Origin: Lactarius indigo
Taxonomy: Eukaryota > Basidiomycota > Agaricomycetes > Russulales > Russulaceae
DNA length: 64,000 nt
NCBI GenBank assembly: GCA_025766275.1
Contig: JAFKAC010000004.1
Coordinates: forward strand, 310,001-374,000
Direction of reading: 5' to 3'
Of the stretch, positions 31,400 to 40,502 are shown one piece after another. The translations under genes were made by a program, and so were the position numbers. How positions within the stretch are numbered: the first letter of the stretch is position 1; every line of letters starts with the position of its first letter. A model generated the notes under the pieces. That model saw nothing but the letters and a program-made list of their open reading frames with translations, made no database searches and was not told where the DNA came from.

Positions 31400-33357
31400 A
31401 GATCCTGCAGTATCAGGTCCTTTACGTCATCGGGGGCATTGGCTACCCCGGTAAGCCATTCCTTGGCCCGTTCTTCGGCAGTTTTGCTCGTGGTGGCAGC
31501 CTGTATTTGAGCCGGCGACGTTTCTTGTGTGTAATAATCGGTTTCCGTCATCCGGACATTGGACGGCCCCGGGTTCTGCGGTTGCCATTGCCGCGGCTGT
31601 CGAGGATGGGGGCAATTTCGTGAGAGATGGCCTGGTGCGTTGCAGTTATAGCATAGGACTGTCCTTAGGTCGCGACGCATCCCCCCTCTGCCCCTTCCTC
31701 GTACACCTGGCCCTCCTCTTGGGGGAAATGGGGGTAGAGTAGTATACGGTGGCTTTCCATAATCGATCTCTTCTGATCCTGCCAGTCGGGTCTTTGTTCG
31801 ATCGGCAGAAGTGTCCATTGCCCAGGGGTTCGCAAGGTTCTGCGGGACGGTCCAGTTAGCGTTACCCGTCTTCTTGGGTTTGGTGTCCTTGTACTCGTCC
31901 ACCCTTGCTCGAATGTGGATATAATTTCGCTGCCGGCGAAGCGTCGCTCGTTTCCACTCGTCGAAAGTTTCTGGCTTGTCCAGATCGTAGGTCTTTTCAT
32001 ACAACTTCTTCGGCAACCCTTTTGTGAACAGGTCGATGGTTTGTGGATCGTTGAGGCGGTAGCCAGCCTTTCGGGCGGCTTCTTCGAATTCGTTAACATA
32101 TTTATCGATGTCACCATCGACCATTTTGAGCCCCTTTCTCAGCAGAGCTTGAGCCTGTTCTCGTTCGAGGGTATTGACGAACCTTTGGTTGAAACCCTCT
32201 GCCACGGCATTCCACAGATCTCTCGTATGTTGGTCTATCCCTCGTTGTATTTGTCGATTGAGCCACTTTAGGTACGAAAGTACCCATTCGCTGACGGTCA
32301 CCCCCTTGATATAGGAGAGGAATAGTAGGCATCGTCGGTAGTCGTTGCGCATCACGGGGGTGTCGAGGTTCATTCCCCAATACACGTGCCATTGTGTGAG
32401 AAATGAGTCCACCTTGGTGCGGTCTCCGTCAAAAATAGTGGGAGGTTCACCTGTAAGTTTCTCGTGTCCATGCGCTCCTCCCCCTCCTCCAGCGGGCGGT
32501 TGCCCTCCTCCGTCGCCCCCTCCTCCTGGGGGTCCTCCGTGAGGGAGGTCAGGTGGGTTTCCCCCTCCTCCTGGTCGTCGGGGGAAGTCTCCCCCTGGAG
32601 GGCCGCCCCATCCTGGTGGGGGGTCGAGTGGTAATCCTCGTCGTGGTCCTTCTCCTGACGGGGGGTCTCCCTGGTCTGGCCCAATGGCCCGGAAGATTGC
32701 TGCGTCGTCCGCAGTCATTCTGTGGCCCGTTTCAGGGTTGATGGGCATGAGATTTCGCTGGGATTCCTGTCTAATTGCGTCTGCTGCTTCTCGTGCTGCT
32801 TGTTCTCTGACCGCCATGATTTCTTCCGCGGTCATTGTGGTTGTAGCCATTTCTGCTTCAGGCGATCGCACGTGGATCACTTCTGGTTGTTCTGAGATGT
32901 GAAGGGACTCAGCTTGTTGAATTGTGTATTGTTCGATGGGCCCGACGCTTGCTGGGCGGTTCTCCTCACTTTGTTCTTCCTCTTCGGTTTCCTCGCTTAC
33001 CGCGTCTCCGGTCGAGTGTTCTCGTAGCTGGCCGTCGATTGGGCCCCAATCTGCGCGTGAGTTAAGTTCTCGTGCGTCGATGTCGCACTGGTACTGTCGT
33101 CCTGCCGGTCTAATAACGTCCCAGCGATGATCTATTGGGTTCCACGTAACTTCCACCCAGCACAAGTGGTCGAAGTTGAACTCAACTGGTCGGAACCTCG
33201 AAGGTCCGTTAAACTCGACGAAGTATCCGGTTTCGTCTCCTCGGTCCCTCCAACGGGCTGCTCCCAGGAATCGGGTTGGTACGTTTCGGTCTCCTCTTCG
33301 CTCTAGATAATAGGGACGGAAGTTCGTCCACTGATCTCGGGTATTGACAGTCGCCAC
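31369..33357 (-). CDS. gag: Element W Gag
   Basis: 662 codons from a GTG at 33357 to TAA at 31369. Residues 1-130 form a conserved globular domain without a name (NVPTRFL, GYFVEFN, RPVEFNF.HLCW, CDIDARELNSRADWGPIDG). An acidic linker follows, then MATTTMTAEEIM at about 165-176, a Gly/Pro-rich linker, a capsid-like Retrotrans_gag domain (TQWHVYWGMN to NYIHIRARVDEYK), an RG-rich stretch and one CCHC knuckle (CYNCNAPGHLSRNC). There is no AUG at the N-terminus: TAA lies five codons before the GTG, so initiation must be at a near-cognate codon (ATT or GTG) or at the internal Met. Pol follows by -1 frameshifting. Confidence 0.9.
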   Translation of the reverse strand: MATVNTRDQWTNFRPYYLERRGDRNVPTRFLGAARWRDRGDETGYFVEFNGPSRFRPVEFNFDHLCWVEVTWNPIDHRWDVIRPAGRQYQCDIDARELNSRADWGPIDGQLREHSTGDAVSEETEEEEQSEENRPASVGPIEQYTIQQAESLHISEQPEVIHVRSPEAEMATTTMTAEEIMAVREQAAREAADAIRQESQRNLMPINPETGHRMTADDAAIFRAIGPDQGDPPSGEGPRRGLPLDPPPGWGGPPGGDFPRRPGGGGNPPDLPHGGPPGGGGDGGGQPPAGGGGGAHGHEKLTGEPPTIFDGDRTKVDSFLTQWHVYWGMNLDTPVMRNDYRRCLLFLSYIKGVTVSEWVLSYLKWLNRQIQRGIDQHTRDLWNAVAEGFNQRFVNTLEREQAQALLRKGLKMVDGDIDKYVNEFEEAARKAGYRLNDPQTIDLFTKGLPKKLYEKTYDLDKPETFDEWKRATLRRQRNYIHIRARVDEYKDTKPKKTGNANWTVPQNLANPWAMDTSADRTKTRLAGSEEIDYGKPPYTTLPPFPPRGGPGVRGRGRGGMRRDLRTVLCYNCNAPGHLSRNCPHPRQPRQWQPQNPGPSNVRMTETDYYTQETSPAQIQAATTSKTAEERAKEWLTGVANAPDDVKDLILQDLWGKEGFRSA
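31381..31387 (-). other. -1 frameshift heptamer G GGT TTT at the W gag/pol junction
   Basis: In gag phase the sequence reads GAG GGT TTT CGG, a canonical X XXY YYZ heptamer. A slip by -1 gives GAG GGT TTT TCG GAG and enters pol (GFSERLNPSAW). A short GC stem ACCCA/TGGGT follows about 12 nt downstream. Confidence 0.7.
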
Positions 33358-33363
33358 AATGGT

Positions 33364-33374
33364 ATCTTGGTCTT
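33364..33374 (-). promoter_or_regulatory. Element W primer-binding site (self-complementary type)
   Basis: AAGACCAAGAT on the minus strand, two bases inside the LTR edge, pairs exactly with ATCTTGGTCTT at 33564-33574 of the same LTR. Confidence 0.65.
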
Positions 33375-33376
33375 AA

Positions 33377-33844
33377 TGTAACGCCGTCACAGCGTTAGCT
33401 CGACTTGAGCTCGGGTGAAGGCGACTGGTACTCAGCTAATCCACGCTTGAAGCGTATGGCACGAAGGCAGTTTCTTAGATGTTCGCAGACACTAAGGTAC
33501 GATGGCTCTCTTGCTTGAGAGAGGAGACAAGGATGAAAGAGACAAGGTGAGTGACGATTGAAGAAGACCAAGATGGCGTATCTTGGTCTTCCGTAGCTAC
33601 CTTAAATACAGGAAGAGCAGACTTTCAAGTGCTGCTATGAGTCACAGTAATAGAGCGTCCAACGTATCGCGTAAGTAACTCAATCCTAATACCACTACTA
33701 CTAGTACTAGGATCGAGTCAGAGTCCAGTCAGCAATCACGTACAATCTCCTATCGCACTACATCGTAAGGCCCTAACGCCGTGAGTCCGTGACTAATCTA
33801 CCTTACCGCCGTAGTCACAACCGGTACAGTAAGGAAACGTAACA
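33377..33844 (-). repeat. Element W 5' LTR (468 bp)
   Basis: TGTTACG...GTTACA read on the minus strand. TATTTAAG corresponds to 33601-33608, and the putative RNA 5' end ATCTTGGTCTT to 33564-33574. Confidence 0.9.
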
Positions 33845-33849
33845 CATCG

Positions 33850-35139
33850 GGAGAAGGACCGTGAAGAGGACTATCACTTGACCCCCCGCCAGGATGGGGC
33901 GGCCCCCCGGACGACGACTTTCCTCGACGACCAGGAGGGGGAGGGAACCCACCCGATCTTCCTCACGGAGGACCCCCGGGAGGAGGCGACGGAGGAGGAC
34001 ATCCGCCCGTTGGCGGAGGAGGTGGAGGAGGTGCACATGGGCATGAGAAACTCACAGGTGAACCTCCCACTATCTTTGACGGAGATCGCACCAAAGTCGA
34101 CTCATTCCTCACACAATGGCACGTGTATTGGGGGATGAACCTCGATACTCCTGTCATGCGCAACGACTACCGACGATGTCTCCTTTTCCTTTCCTACATC
34201 AAGGGGGTAACCGTCAGCGAATGGGTACTTTCGTACCTCAAGTGGCTCAACCGCCAAATACAACGGGGAATAGACCAACATACGAGGGACCTATGGAATG
34301 CAGTTGCAGAGGGTTTTAACCAAAGGTTCGTCAATACCCTCGAACGAGAACAAGCTCAAGCCCTGTTGAGGAAGGGACTTAAGATGGTCGATGGCGACAT
34401 CGATAAGTACATCAACGAGTTCGAAGAAGCGGCCAGAAAGGCAGGATACCGCCTCAATGACCCACAAACCATCGATCTATTCACAAAAGGACTGCCGAAA
34501 AAGTTGTACGAGAAAACCTACGACTTAGATGAGCCAGAGACATTTGATGAATGGAAACGAGCGACACTCCGCCGCCAGCGGAATTACATCCACATCCGGG
34601 CTAGGGTGGACGAATACAAAGATACCAAACCCAAGAAAACGGGTAACGCTAACTGGACCATCCCACAGAATCTCGCAAATCCTTGGGCAATGGACACCTC
34701 CGCCGATCGAACGAAAGCCAGGCTGGCAGGATCAGACGAAATCGATTACGGCAAACCACCATACACTAACCAACCCCCGTTTCCCCCAAGGGGAGGTCCG
34801 GGCGTACGAGGAAGAGGAAGAGGCAGCATGCGCCGTGATCTAAGGACAGTCCTGTGCTATAACTGTAACGCACCAGGACATCTCTCACGAAACTGCCCCC
34901 ATCCACGACAGCCGCGACAATGGCATTCGCAAAATCCCGGACCATCCACCATCCGGATGACGGAAACCGATTACCACGCACAAGAAATGCCGCCAGTCCA
35001 GATACAGGCCACCACCACGAGTAAAACCGCCGAAGAACGAGCCAAGGAATGGCTCACCGGAGTAGCCAATGCCCCCGATGACGTAAAAGATCTGATACTG
35101 CAGGATTTGTGGGGAAAAGAGGGTTTTCGGAGCGCCTGA
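33850..35139 (+). pseudogene. Element Z gag, 3' part
   Basis: Resumes with GEGP, a TGA (CGA in W) and RGLSLDPPPGW. It then encodes the capsid-like domain (WHVYWGMNLD, FNQRFVNTLE) and knuckle CYNCNAPGHLSRNC, ending GFRSA. The slippage heptamer GGGTTTT is at 35121-35127. Confidence 0.85.
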
Positions 35140-38100
35140 ACCCATCGGCCTGGGTGAGGGCTTTAAACTGTAATTCTGTAATCATGACGCGCTTTCGTTC
35201 TCTTCGAATTCCAGTCTCGATTCGCACGAATTACCGAATGGCCGACATAAAAGCATTAGTCGACTCGGGGGCAACCGACAACTTCATACATCCAAACTTC
35301 GCCAAAAAGTTGGGAATTGGAATTCAGCCCCTATCCAGACCACGAAAAATCTGGAATATAGATAACACAGAAAATAAAGCTGGGTCCATTACTCATTTTA
35401 CCGACCTAGACGTATACGCCAAAGGATATCATAGGACCATGCGCTTCCTCATTACCGACCTTGGAAGCGAAGAAATTGTCTTAGGATATCCTTGGTTGGC
35501 AACATATGAGCCTACTATCAACTGGCGAGACGCGGTAATACATGAAGAAATCATGCCGGTCGTGATCAGCACACAGGACAGCCTACACCGTCATACTGTC
35601 ATTGCAGCTGCGCTCACCAATGAAGAAAAGGAGGCGATCATCCTCGACATGGATGAAGACGACGTATACTTGCGGGCAACTACGTCCACGGAACTGGCCA
35701 TCCGAGCAAAAACAGAGGAAGAAACCGTAGAACTGCCAGCAGTATACGCAGCCTTCGAAAGGCTCTTCAGCGAAGAAGCATCTCAACGATTTCCCCCGGC
35801 AAGGCCCTGGGATCACGCCATCGACTTTAAACCCGGCACCCCCGCTGCGATCGACTGCAAAATATACCCGTTAACGCAAGAAGAGGAGGGGAAGCTCAAG
35901 GAGTTCCTGGACGAAAAATTAAAGCAAGGATACCTCCGACCGTCCATTTCCCCGTACGCCTCATCATTCTTCTTTGTTAAAAAGAAGGACGGAAAACTAC
36001 GTCCTGTGCAGGACTACCGCATCATCAACTCACACACCATACGCAACCAATACCCACTTCCCCTCATCCAGGATCTTATTTATGACCTCAGTAACGCTCA
36101 TATCTATACAAAACTCGACATTCGCTGGGGGTATAACAATGTCCGCATATGCGACGGTGATCAGGAAAAGGCGGCCTTCAAAACCAAATTCGGCCTCTTC
36201 GAACCAACAGTTATGTTCTTCAGCCTTACTAACTCACCAGCCACCTTTCAGACCATGATGAACCACATTTACCGCGACACCATTGCGAAACACGAATCGC
36301 GGGGGACAGTTATCCGGGTCTACATGGACGATATTGGGATCGCCACGCGGGAAGGCTTCACGTCAGCTGATCATATCGATGCCGTAACTGACGTTCTCCG
36401 CATTGCCCAGGACCACGATCTTTACTTCAAACTCGAAAAGTGCCTCTTTCATCAACCGCGGATGGATTACCTGGGGGTAATCCTAGAAAAGGGGGTAACA
36501 CGCATGGATCCGGTAAAAGTTCGCGGCATTAAAGACTGGCCAACCCCAACTAAAGTCAGAGACGTACGATCCTTTTTGGGTTTTTGCAACTTCTACCGCC
36601 TCTTCATCCGCGGTTTCGCAACCCACGCGAGGCCATTGAACCAACTCACCCGGAAGGACACAGAATGGAGGTGGACAGAGGACGAAGACCGCGCGTTCAG
36701 AACCCTCAAACGCCTCGTTACTGAGGAACCGGTATTGGCACATCCCAATTTGCAGGACCAATTCGAGTTAGAAGTTGATGCGTCCAGATTCGCAGTAGGT
36801 GCCGTACTTTTACAAAAGAAAAATGACAGTCGCAAGCACCCGATAGGGTATTACTCGGCCACATTGAACGAGGCTGAACGCAATTACGACATCTACGATC
36901 TGGAGCTCCTAGCCATCGTCAAGGCCCTTCGACACTGGAGACCTCTGCTTGCAGGGTCCCCACACAAAATCAAGATCTTTTCCGATCACCTTAATCTTCA
37001 ATACTGGAAGACCCAACAAAAGATTAGCCGAAGGGTCGCCAGAGAAGTACTGGAACTGATGGAATACGACTTCGAGATCCATCATATCAAGGGAAAGAAC
37101 AACGGCAGGGCGGACGCCCTATCCAGACGACCAGACTACGACCAGGGGGAAGGAGACAACCAAGGTGTAGTGGTCCTACCCCCTGAAGTATTCGTACGAG
37201 CTGCTAATACCGCGCGCGCCCTGGAAATACACCCAATGCTACAAACACCGAGACGACGACAGGATCCAAAAATTGTCCAGGGATGGGTTGATGCCCACCA
37301 GCTGAAGAAGATCGAAGGAGAATGGTATAAGGACGGGCGACTGGTAATCACGGGGCCCATGTCCACGCACAGGGCCATAATACACGACCACCACGACCTC
37401 CCTATCCATGGACATCCAGGTATCAGCAGAACTCAGCGGATAGTGGAACGACACTACTGGTGGCCACACATCCGTCGAGACGTGTATGAATATGTTACGG
37501 GTTGCGCTGACTGCCAGCGGAACAAAGTCAATACAAGACCAACGCGTGCGCCACTACACCCCATTACTGCAGTGGCCGACGCCCCCCCCTTTCACACCAT
37601 CGCGCTGGATTTCATCACTAAACTGCCAACGTCCCAGTCCTACGACAGTATTCTCACCGTCACCGATCACGACTGCAGTAAGGCCTCAATATTTATCCCG
37701 TGCAACGAAGAAGTCACGGCAGAAGAAACCGCTATTCTGTATGTCAATCACGTGTTTAAACGGTTCGGACTGCCGCGTAAAATTATCAGCGACCGCGACC
37801 CCCGATTCACATCTAAATTCACCAAAGAAGTATGCCGAATCTTAGGCATCCAGCAGAATATCTCAACGGCGTATCACCCGCGAACCGACGGACAGTCAGA
37901 ACGGACCAATCAGTGGCTAGAACAGTATCTGCGGTTCTGGGCCAACGAGCGTCAAGATAACTGGGCGGCGTACCTCCCCATAGCAGAATTCGCTCACAAC
38001 AACTGGCCCCACGAACACACAAAACAATCGCCGTTCATGCTACTTATGGGCTACAACCCAACAGCCGATTGGACGGATAAGCCATCTCCTATTCCAAACG

Positions 38101-39857
38101 TTATCACCCGACTCACGCAACTCAAGGAGGCGCGACAGCTGGCCCAGACCCTTATCAAAAAGGCCCAGGACAGCTGGGTGAAACACCGAAGCACCCCAAA
38201 ATATCAAATAGGCGACCAAGTGTGGTTAGAAGGGAGACACCTTCGAACCAATCAACCCACGGCAAAACTCGCGGCGCGACGCCACGGCCCCTTTAAGGTG
38301 GTCCAGGTGATGTCCCCACACAATTACCGTCTCGAGCTTCCCACGCAGTGGAGCATCCATCCGGTGTTTCACATAGATCTTCTCACGCCGTACAAGAGTA
38401 CGACCATACACGGCGAAAATTTCCCTCGACCGCCACCGGATCTTGTGGAGGGAGAGGAGGAATACGAAGTCGAGGCCGTTCTGGACTCACGGCATGTCGG
38501 CCGCCGAAAGAAACTTCAATACCTCATCAAATGGAAGGGGTATCCTGACTCGGAGAATCAGTGGGTCGATAAGGAAGACGTCTTCGCCCCGGAAGCAATA
38601 GAGGCGTATCAGGCGGCCCGGACAACAGCGCGAAGACTTAAAAGCGAGACCGGAGGAGGTCAGGGAGAGTATCACTCCTACATTCGATCCACTTCTACGT
38701 CTATGCCCACTTCTCCTCTCAGACATGTCACCACGGCGATCCTCCTCGACCAAGTCGCACAAGACGCCGCCGCCATCATCCAAGACGACGAAGAAACCAT
38801 GGTTCCAGCAGTCCAGCTCACTCCGTACACACCTGCAAACGTGCGAACGGGGCATATCACCGCTCAAGAATGGGCTGGCCTCCTACAGAGGTTCCCCAAC
38901 CCCACGCGCCAGCCCAGCGACGAGCAGCAGCATGCCGTCGCTCACATCTTCCGAGACGACAGCGGGGCGCGGGAACCCATCGCGATCATCCCCCCAGACG
39001 ACGCTCTTATCGGTATTAGGGGAGTTTTCCCGACCGATCGATCTAACGAAGGACCGGGAGGAGATGGAGGCAGAGGAGGTTTGGCGGAGGACGGCTCAGG
39101 AGTGGGCCAGAGAACAGTTGAGGTTGGCGCAGGAGAGATTGAGCGAGTTGCGGCAGCGCAGGCAGCGATGCCGGACCAAGCTGACCATGACGACGGAGAT
39201 TACTACCCGGTCAGCCACCCCCTCCTTCGAACGAACCGCGACTCTGCTGATCCCGGAATCACCCCGTGGCTCTTGCACACCGACGGAACCCCCATGTCTC
39301 GAGGACGTGTGCGACTGCCCGGCGTCGCACTACACACCCCCATTACGTGCGACGACGACCCCGCGCAGGTCCTTGCGCCTGAAGGGTTCCGGGCGAATCG
39401 ACAGCCCCATCACATTCACTTCCCCATCGCCGGGCCGGACGGAGTAGAGTTACAAGCAAGTCACGTGCAGATTGTTGGAGGTGCGAACCCTTTTATCCTG
39501 GGAGTTATCCCCGGGTCCCCCTATCTTTACGGCAAACCTCTCTATGCAACTCCCCATCTCTCAGCTGCGAATCGCGCCTTTATCGCCCATGAGGATCTTG
39601 TGATTCTCGCCGCCGACAAACTCACGGACCGCGCACTTAACCGCATAGGGGATGAGTCCCTGGTTGCGGAGGTGACGCGGTATCGTGCCGCAGCACACGA
39701 GGAGTCGCGCCTGCAAGCACGCATCCATCAGCTCCGCGGCATGGTTCTCGTCGCCCGAGAAGACAAGATGGACTGCGTATACCGTTTGGAGCGGGCGGAC
39801 GTATTCCGACGCATTGAAGACGAGCAGCGTGAGTGGATCGCGCGGGACTTCCAGTGA
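35109..39857 (+). CDS. pol: Element Z Pol polyprotein (open)
   Basis: About 1580 residues in the -1 frame relative to gag, reached by slippage at 35121-35127; the nominal start at 35109 is not a real initiation site. Domain order as in W: protease (DSGATDNFIH), RT (YMDDIG), RNase H, integrase HHCC and DDE, GPF-type module (HGPFKVVQVM), chromodomain and long C-terminal extension. There are small changes at usually fixed positions: FFSLTNS for FFGLTNS in RT and DASRF for DASGF in RNase H. With W inserted in its gag, the copy could not make Gag-Pol itself. Confidence 0.9.
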   Translation: MGKRGFSERLNPSAWVRALNCNSVIMTRFRSLRIPVSIRTNYRMADIKALVDSGATDNFIHPNFAKKLGIGIQPLSRPRKIWNIDNTENKAGSITHFTDLDVYAKGYHRTMRFLITDLGSEEIVLGYPWLATYEPTINWRDAVIHEEIMPVVISTQDSLHRHTVIAAALTNEEKEAIILDMDEDDVYLRATTSTELAIRAKTEEETVELPAVYAAFERLFSEEASQRFPPARPWDHAIDFKPGTPAAIDCKIYPLTQEEEGKLKEFLDEKLKQGYLRPSISPYASSFFFVKKKDGKLRPVQDYRIINSHTIRNQYPLPLIQDLIYDLSNAHIYTKLDIRWGYNNVRICDGDQEKAAFKTKFGLFEPTVMFFSLTNSPATFQTMMNHIYRDTIAKHESRGTVIRVYMDDIGIATREGFTSADHIDAVTDVLRIAQDHDLYFKLEKCLFHQPRMDYLGVILEKGVTRMDPVKVRGIKDWPTPTKVRDVRSFLGFCNFYRLFIRGFATHARPLNQLTRKDTEWRWTEDEDRAFRTLKRLVTEEPVLAHPNLQDQFELEVDASRFAVGAVLLQKKNDSRKHPIGYYSATLNEAERNYDIYDLELLAIVKALRHWRPLLAGSPHKIKIFSDHLNLQYWKTQQKISRRVAREVLELMEYDFEIHHIKGKNNGRADALSRRPDYDQGEGDNQGVVVLPPEVFVRAANTARALEIHPMLQTPRRRQDPKIVQGWVDAHQLKKIEGEWYKDGRLVITGPMSTHRAIIHDHHDLPIHGHPGISRTQRIVERHYWWPHIRRDVYEYVTGCADCQRNKVNTRPTRAPLHPITAVADAPPFHTIALDFITKLPTSQSYDSILTVTDHDCSKASIFIPCNEEVTAEETAILYVNHVFKRFGLPRKIISDRDPRFTSKFTKEVCRILGIQQNISTAYHPRTDGQSERTNQWLEQYLRFWANERQDNWAAYLPIAEFAHNNWPHEHTKQSPFMLLMGYNPTADWTDKPSPIPNVITRLTQLKEARQLAQTLIKKAQDSWVKHRSTPKYQIGDQVWLEGRHLRTNQPTAKLAARRHGPFKVVQVMSPHNYRLELPTQWSIHPVFHIDLLTPYKSTTIHGENFPRPPPDLVEGEEEYEVEAVLDSRHVGRRKKLQYLIKWKGYPDSENQWVDKEDVFAPEAIEAYQAARTTARRLKSETGGGQGEYHSYIRSTSTSMPTSPLRHVTTAILLDQVAQDAAAIIQDDEETMVPAVQLTPYTPANVRTGHITAQEWAGLLQRFPNPTRQPSDEQQHAVAHIFRDDSGAREPIAIIPPDDALIGIRGVFPTDRSNEGPGGDGGRGGLAEDGSGVGQRTVEVGAGEIERVAAAQAAMPDQADHDDGDYYPVSHPLLRTNRDSADPGITPWLLHTDGTPMSRGRVRLPGVALHTPITCDDDPAQVLAPEGFRANRQPHHIHFPIAGPDGVELQASHVQIVGGANPFILGVIPGSPYLYGKPLYATPHLSAANRAFIAHEDLVILAADKLTDRALNRIGDESLVAEVTRYRAAAHEESRLQARIHQLRGMVLVAREDKMDCVYRLERADVFRRIEDEQREWIARDFQ
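38725..39447 (+). CDS. Element Z orf3, overlapping pol in the +1 frame
   Basis: 240 codons from ATG 38725 (MSPRRSSSTK) to the stop at 39447, wholly inside pol. Ser/Thr/Pro-rich N-terminal half, amphipathic helix (EWAREQLRLAQERLSELR) and C-terminal SLRLKGSGRIDSPITF. Same start, length and end as in W. Whether it is translated is unknown. Confidence 0.5.
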   Translation: MSPRRSSSTKSHKTPPPSSKTTKKPWFQQSSSLRTHLQTCERGISPLKNGLASYRGSPTPRASPATSSSMPSLTSSETTAGRGNPSRSSPQTTLLSVLGEFSRPIDLTKDREEMEAEEVWRRTAQEWAREQLRLAQERLSELRQRRQRCRTKLTMTTEITTRSATPSFERTATLLIPESPRGSCTPTEPPCLEDVCDCPASHYTPPLRATTTPRRSLRLKGSGRIDSPITFTSPSPGRTE

Positions 39858-39887
39858 GTCTGGGGTCTCACGCTGAAAAGGGGGTGA

Positions 39888-40368
39888 TGTTACGTTCTCG
39901 CATTGGACCCTTACTGTACCGGTTGTGACTACGGCAGTAAGGTAGATTAGTCACGGACTCACGGCCTTAGGGCATTACGATGTAGTACGATAGGAGATTG
40001 GGGCTGATTGCTGACTGGACTCTGACTCGATCCTAGTACAGGTAGTAGTAGTATTAGGATTGCGGTACTTACGCGATACGTTGGACGCTACATTACGGTG
40101 ACTCATAGCAGCACTTAAAAGCCTGCTCTTCTTGTATTTAAGATAGTCGTGGAAGACCAAGACACGCCATCTTGGTCTTCTTCAATCGTCACTACTTGCT
40201 TCTTCGCCTATTCGCCTCTATCCGAGATTAGAGTGCTGTCTATTCATAGTGTCTTCGAACATCTATCAGAATTGCCTTCGTGCCATACGCCTTCGGCGTG
40301 ACTAGCTAAGTCAAAAGAAGTCGCCTTCATCCGAGCTCAAGTCGAGCTAACGCTGTGACGGCGTTACA
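39888..40368 (+). repeat. Element Z 3' LTR (481 bp)
   Basis: Preceded by the polypurine tract CTGAAAAGGGGGTGA (39873-39887). Starts TGTTACGTTC, ends GTTACA and is followed by AGTGT. Confidence 0.9.
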
Positions 40369-40373
40369 AGTGT

Positions 40374-40482
40374 CTTCGAACATCTAGGAATTGCCTTCGT
40401 GCCATACGCCTTCGGCGTGATTAGCTAAGTTACAAGTCGCCTTTACACGCTCAAGTCGAGCTAACATCATGATGGCGTTACA
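40374..40482 (+). repeat. Element Y 5' LTR, second part
   Basis: Resumes with CTTCGAACATCTAGG after the right AGTGT (40369-40373) and ends in GGCGTTACA. Joined to 24612-24950 it makes a 448-bp LTR. Confidence 0.85.
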
Positions 40483-40502
40483 TTAAGACCAAGATACTCA
40501 TT

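Larger units (their letters stand above)
26153..33844 (-). mobile_element. Ty3/gypsy chromodomain element W, apparently complete and young
   Basis: 7,692 bp in Z gag with CATCG on both sides (26148-26152, 33845-33849). The two 468-bp LTRs look identical along their whole length. Gag (662 codons) and pol (1582 codons) are uninterrupted. All known signals are present: TATA box, primer site, frameshift heptamer, polypurine tract. It is the innermost and one of the two youngest elements of the nest, and potentially still mobile. Confidence 0.92.
24951..40368 (+). mobile_element. Ty3/gypsy chromodomain element Z (in Y 5' LTR, host of W)
   Basis: Target duplication AGTGT on both sides (24946-24950, 40369-40373). 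The two 481-bp LTRs differ at five positions I could see, all CpG transitions. W sits in its gag (CATCG duplication). Gag also has a CGA-to-TGA stop, while pol is fully open. Own length about 7.7 kb. Confidence 0.9.

Noticed and set aside
26153..33844. Elements W/Z/C as endogenous retroviruses
   Set aside because: No envelope-like ORF follows pol; the only extra frame overlaps pol and lacks signal or membrane segments. They are chromodomain Ty3/gypsy retrotransposons.
35583..35816. Antisense ORFs within gypsy pol (also 36483-36835, 38226-38411 and equivalents)
   Set aside because: They follow pol conservation passively as reverse-strand shadows, without a constant start, length or end; unlike orf3 they show no independent motif.
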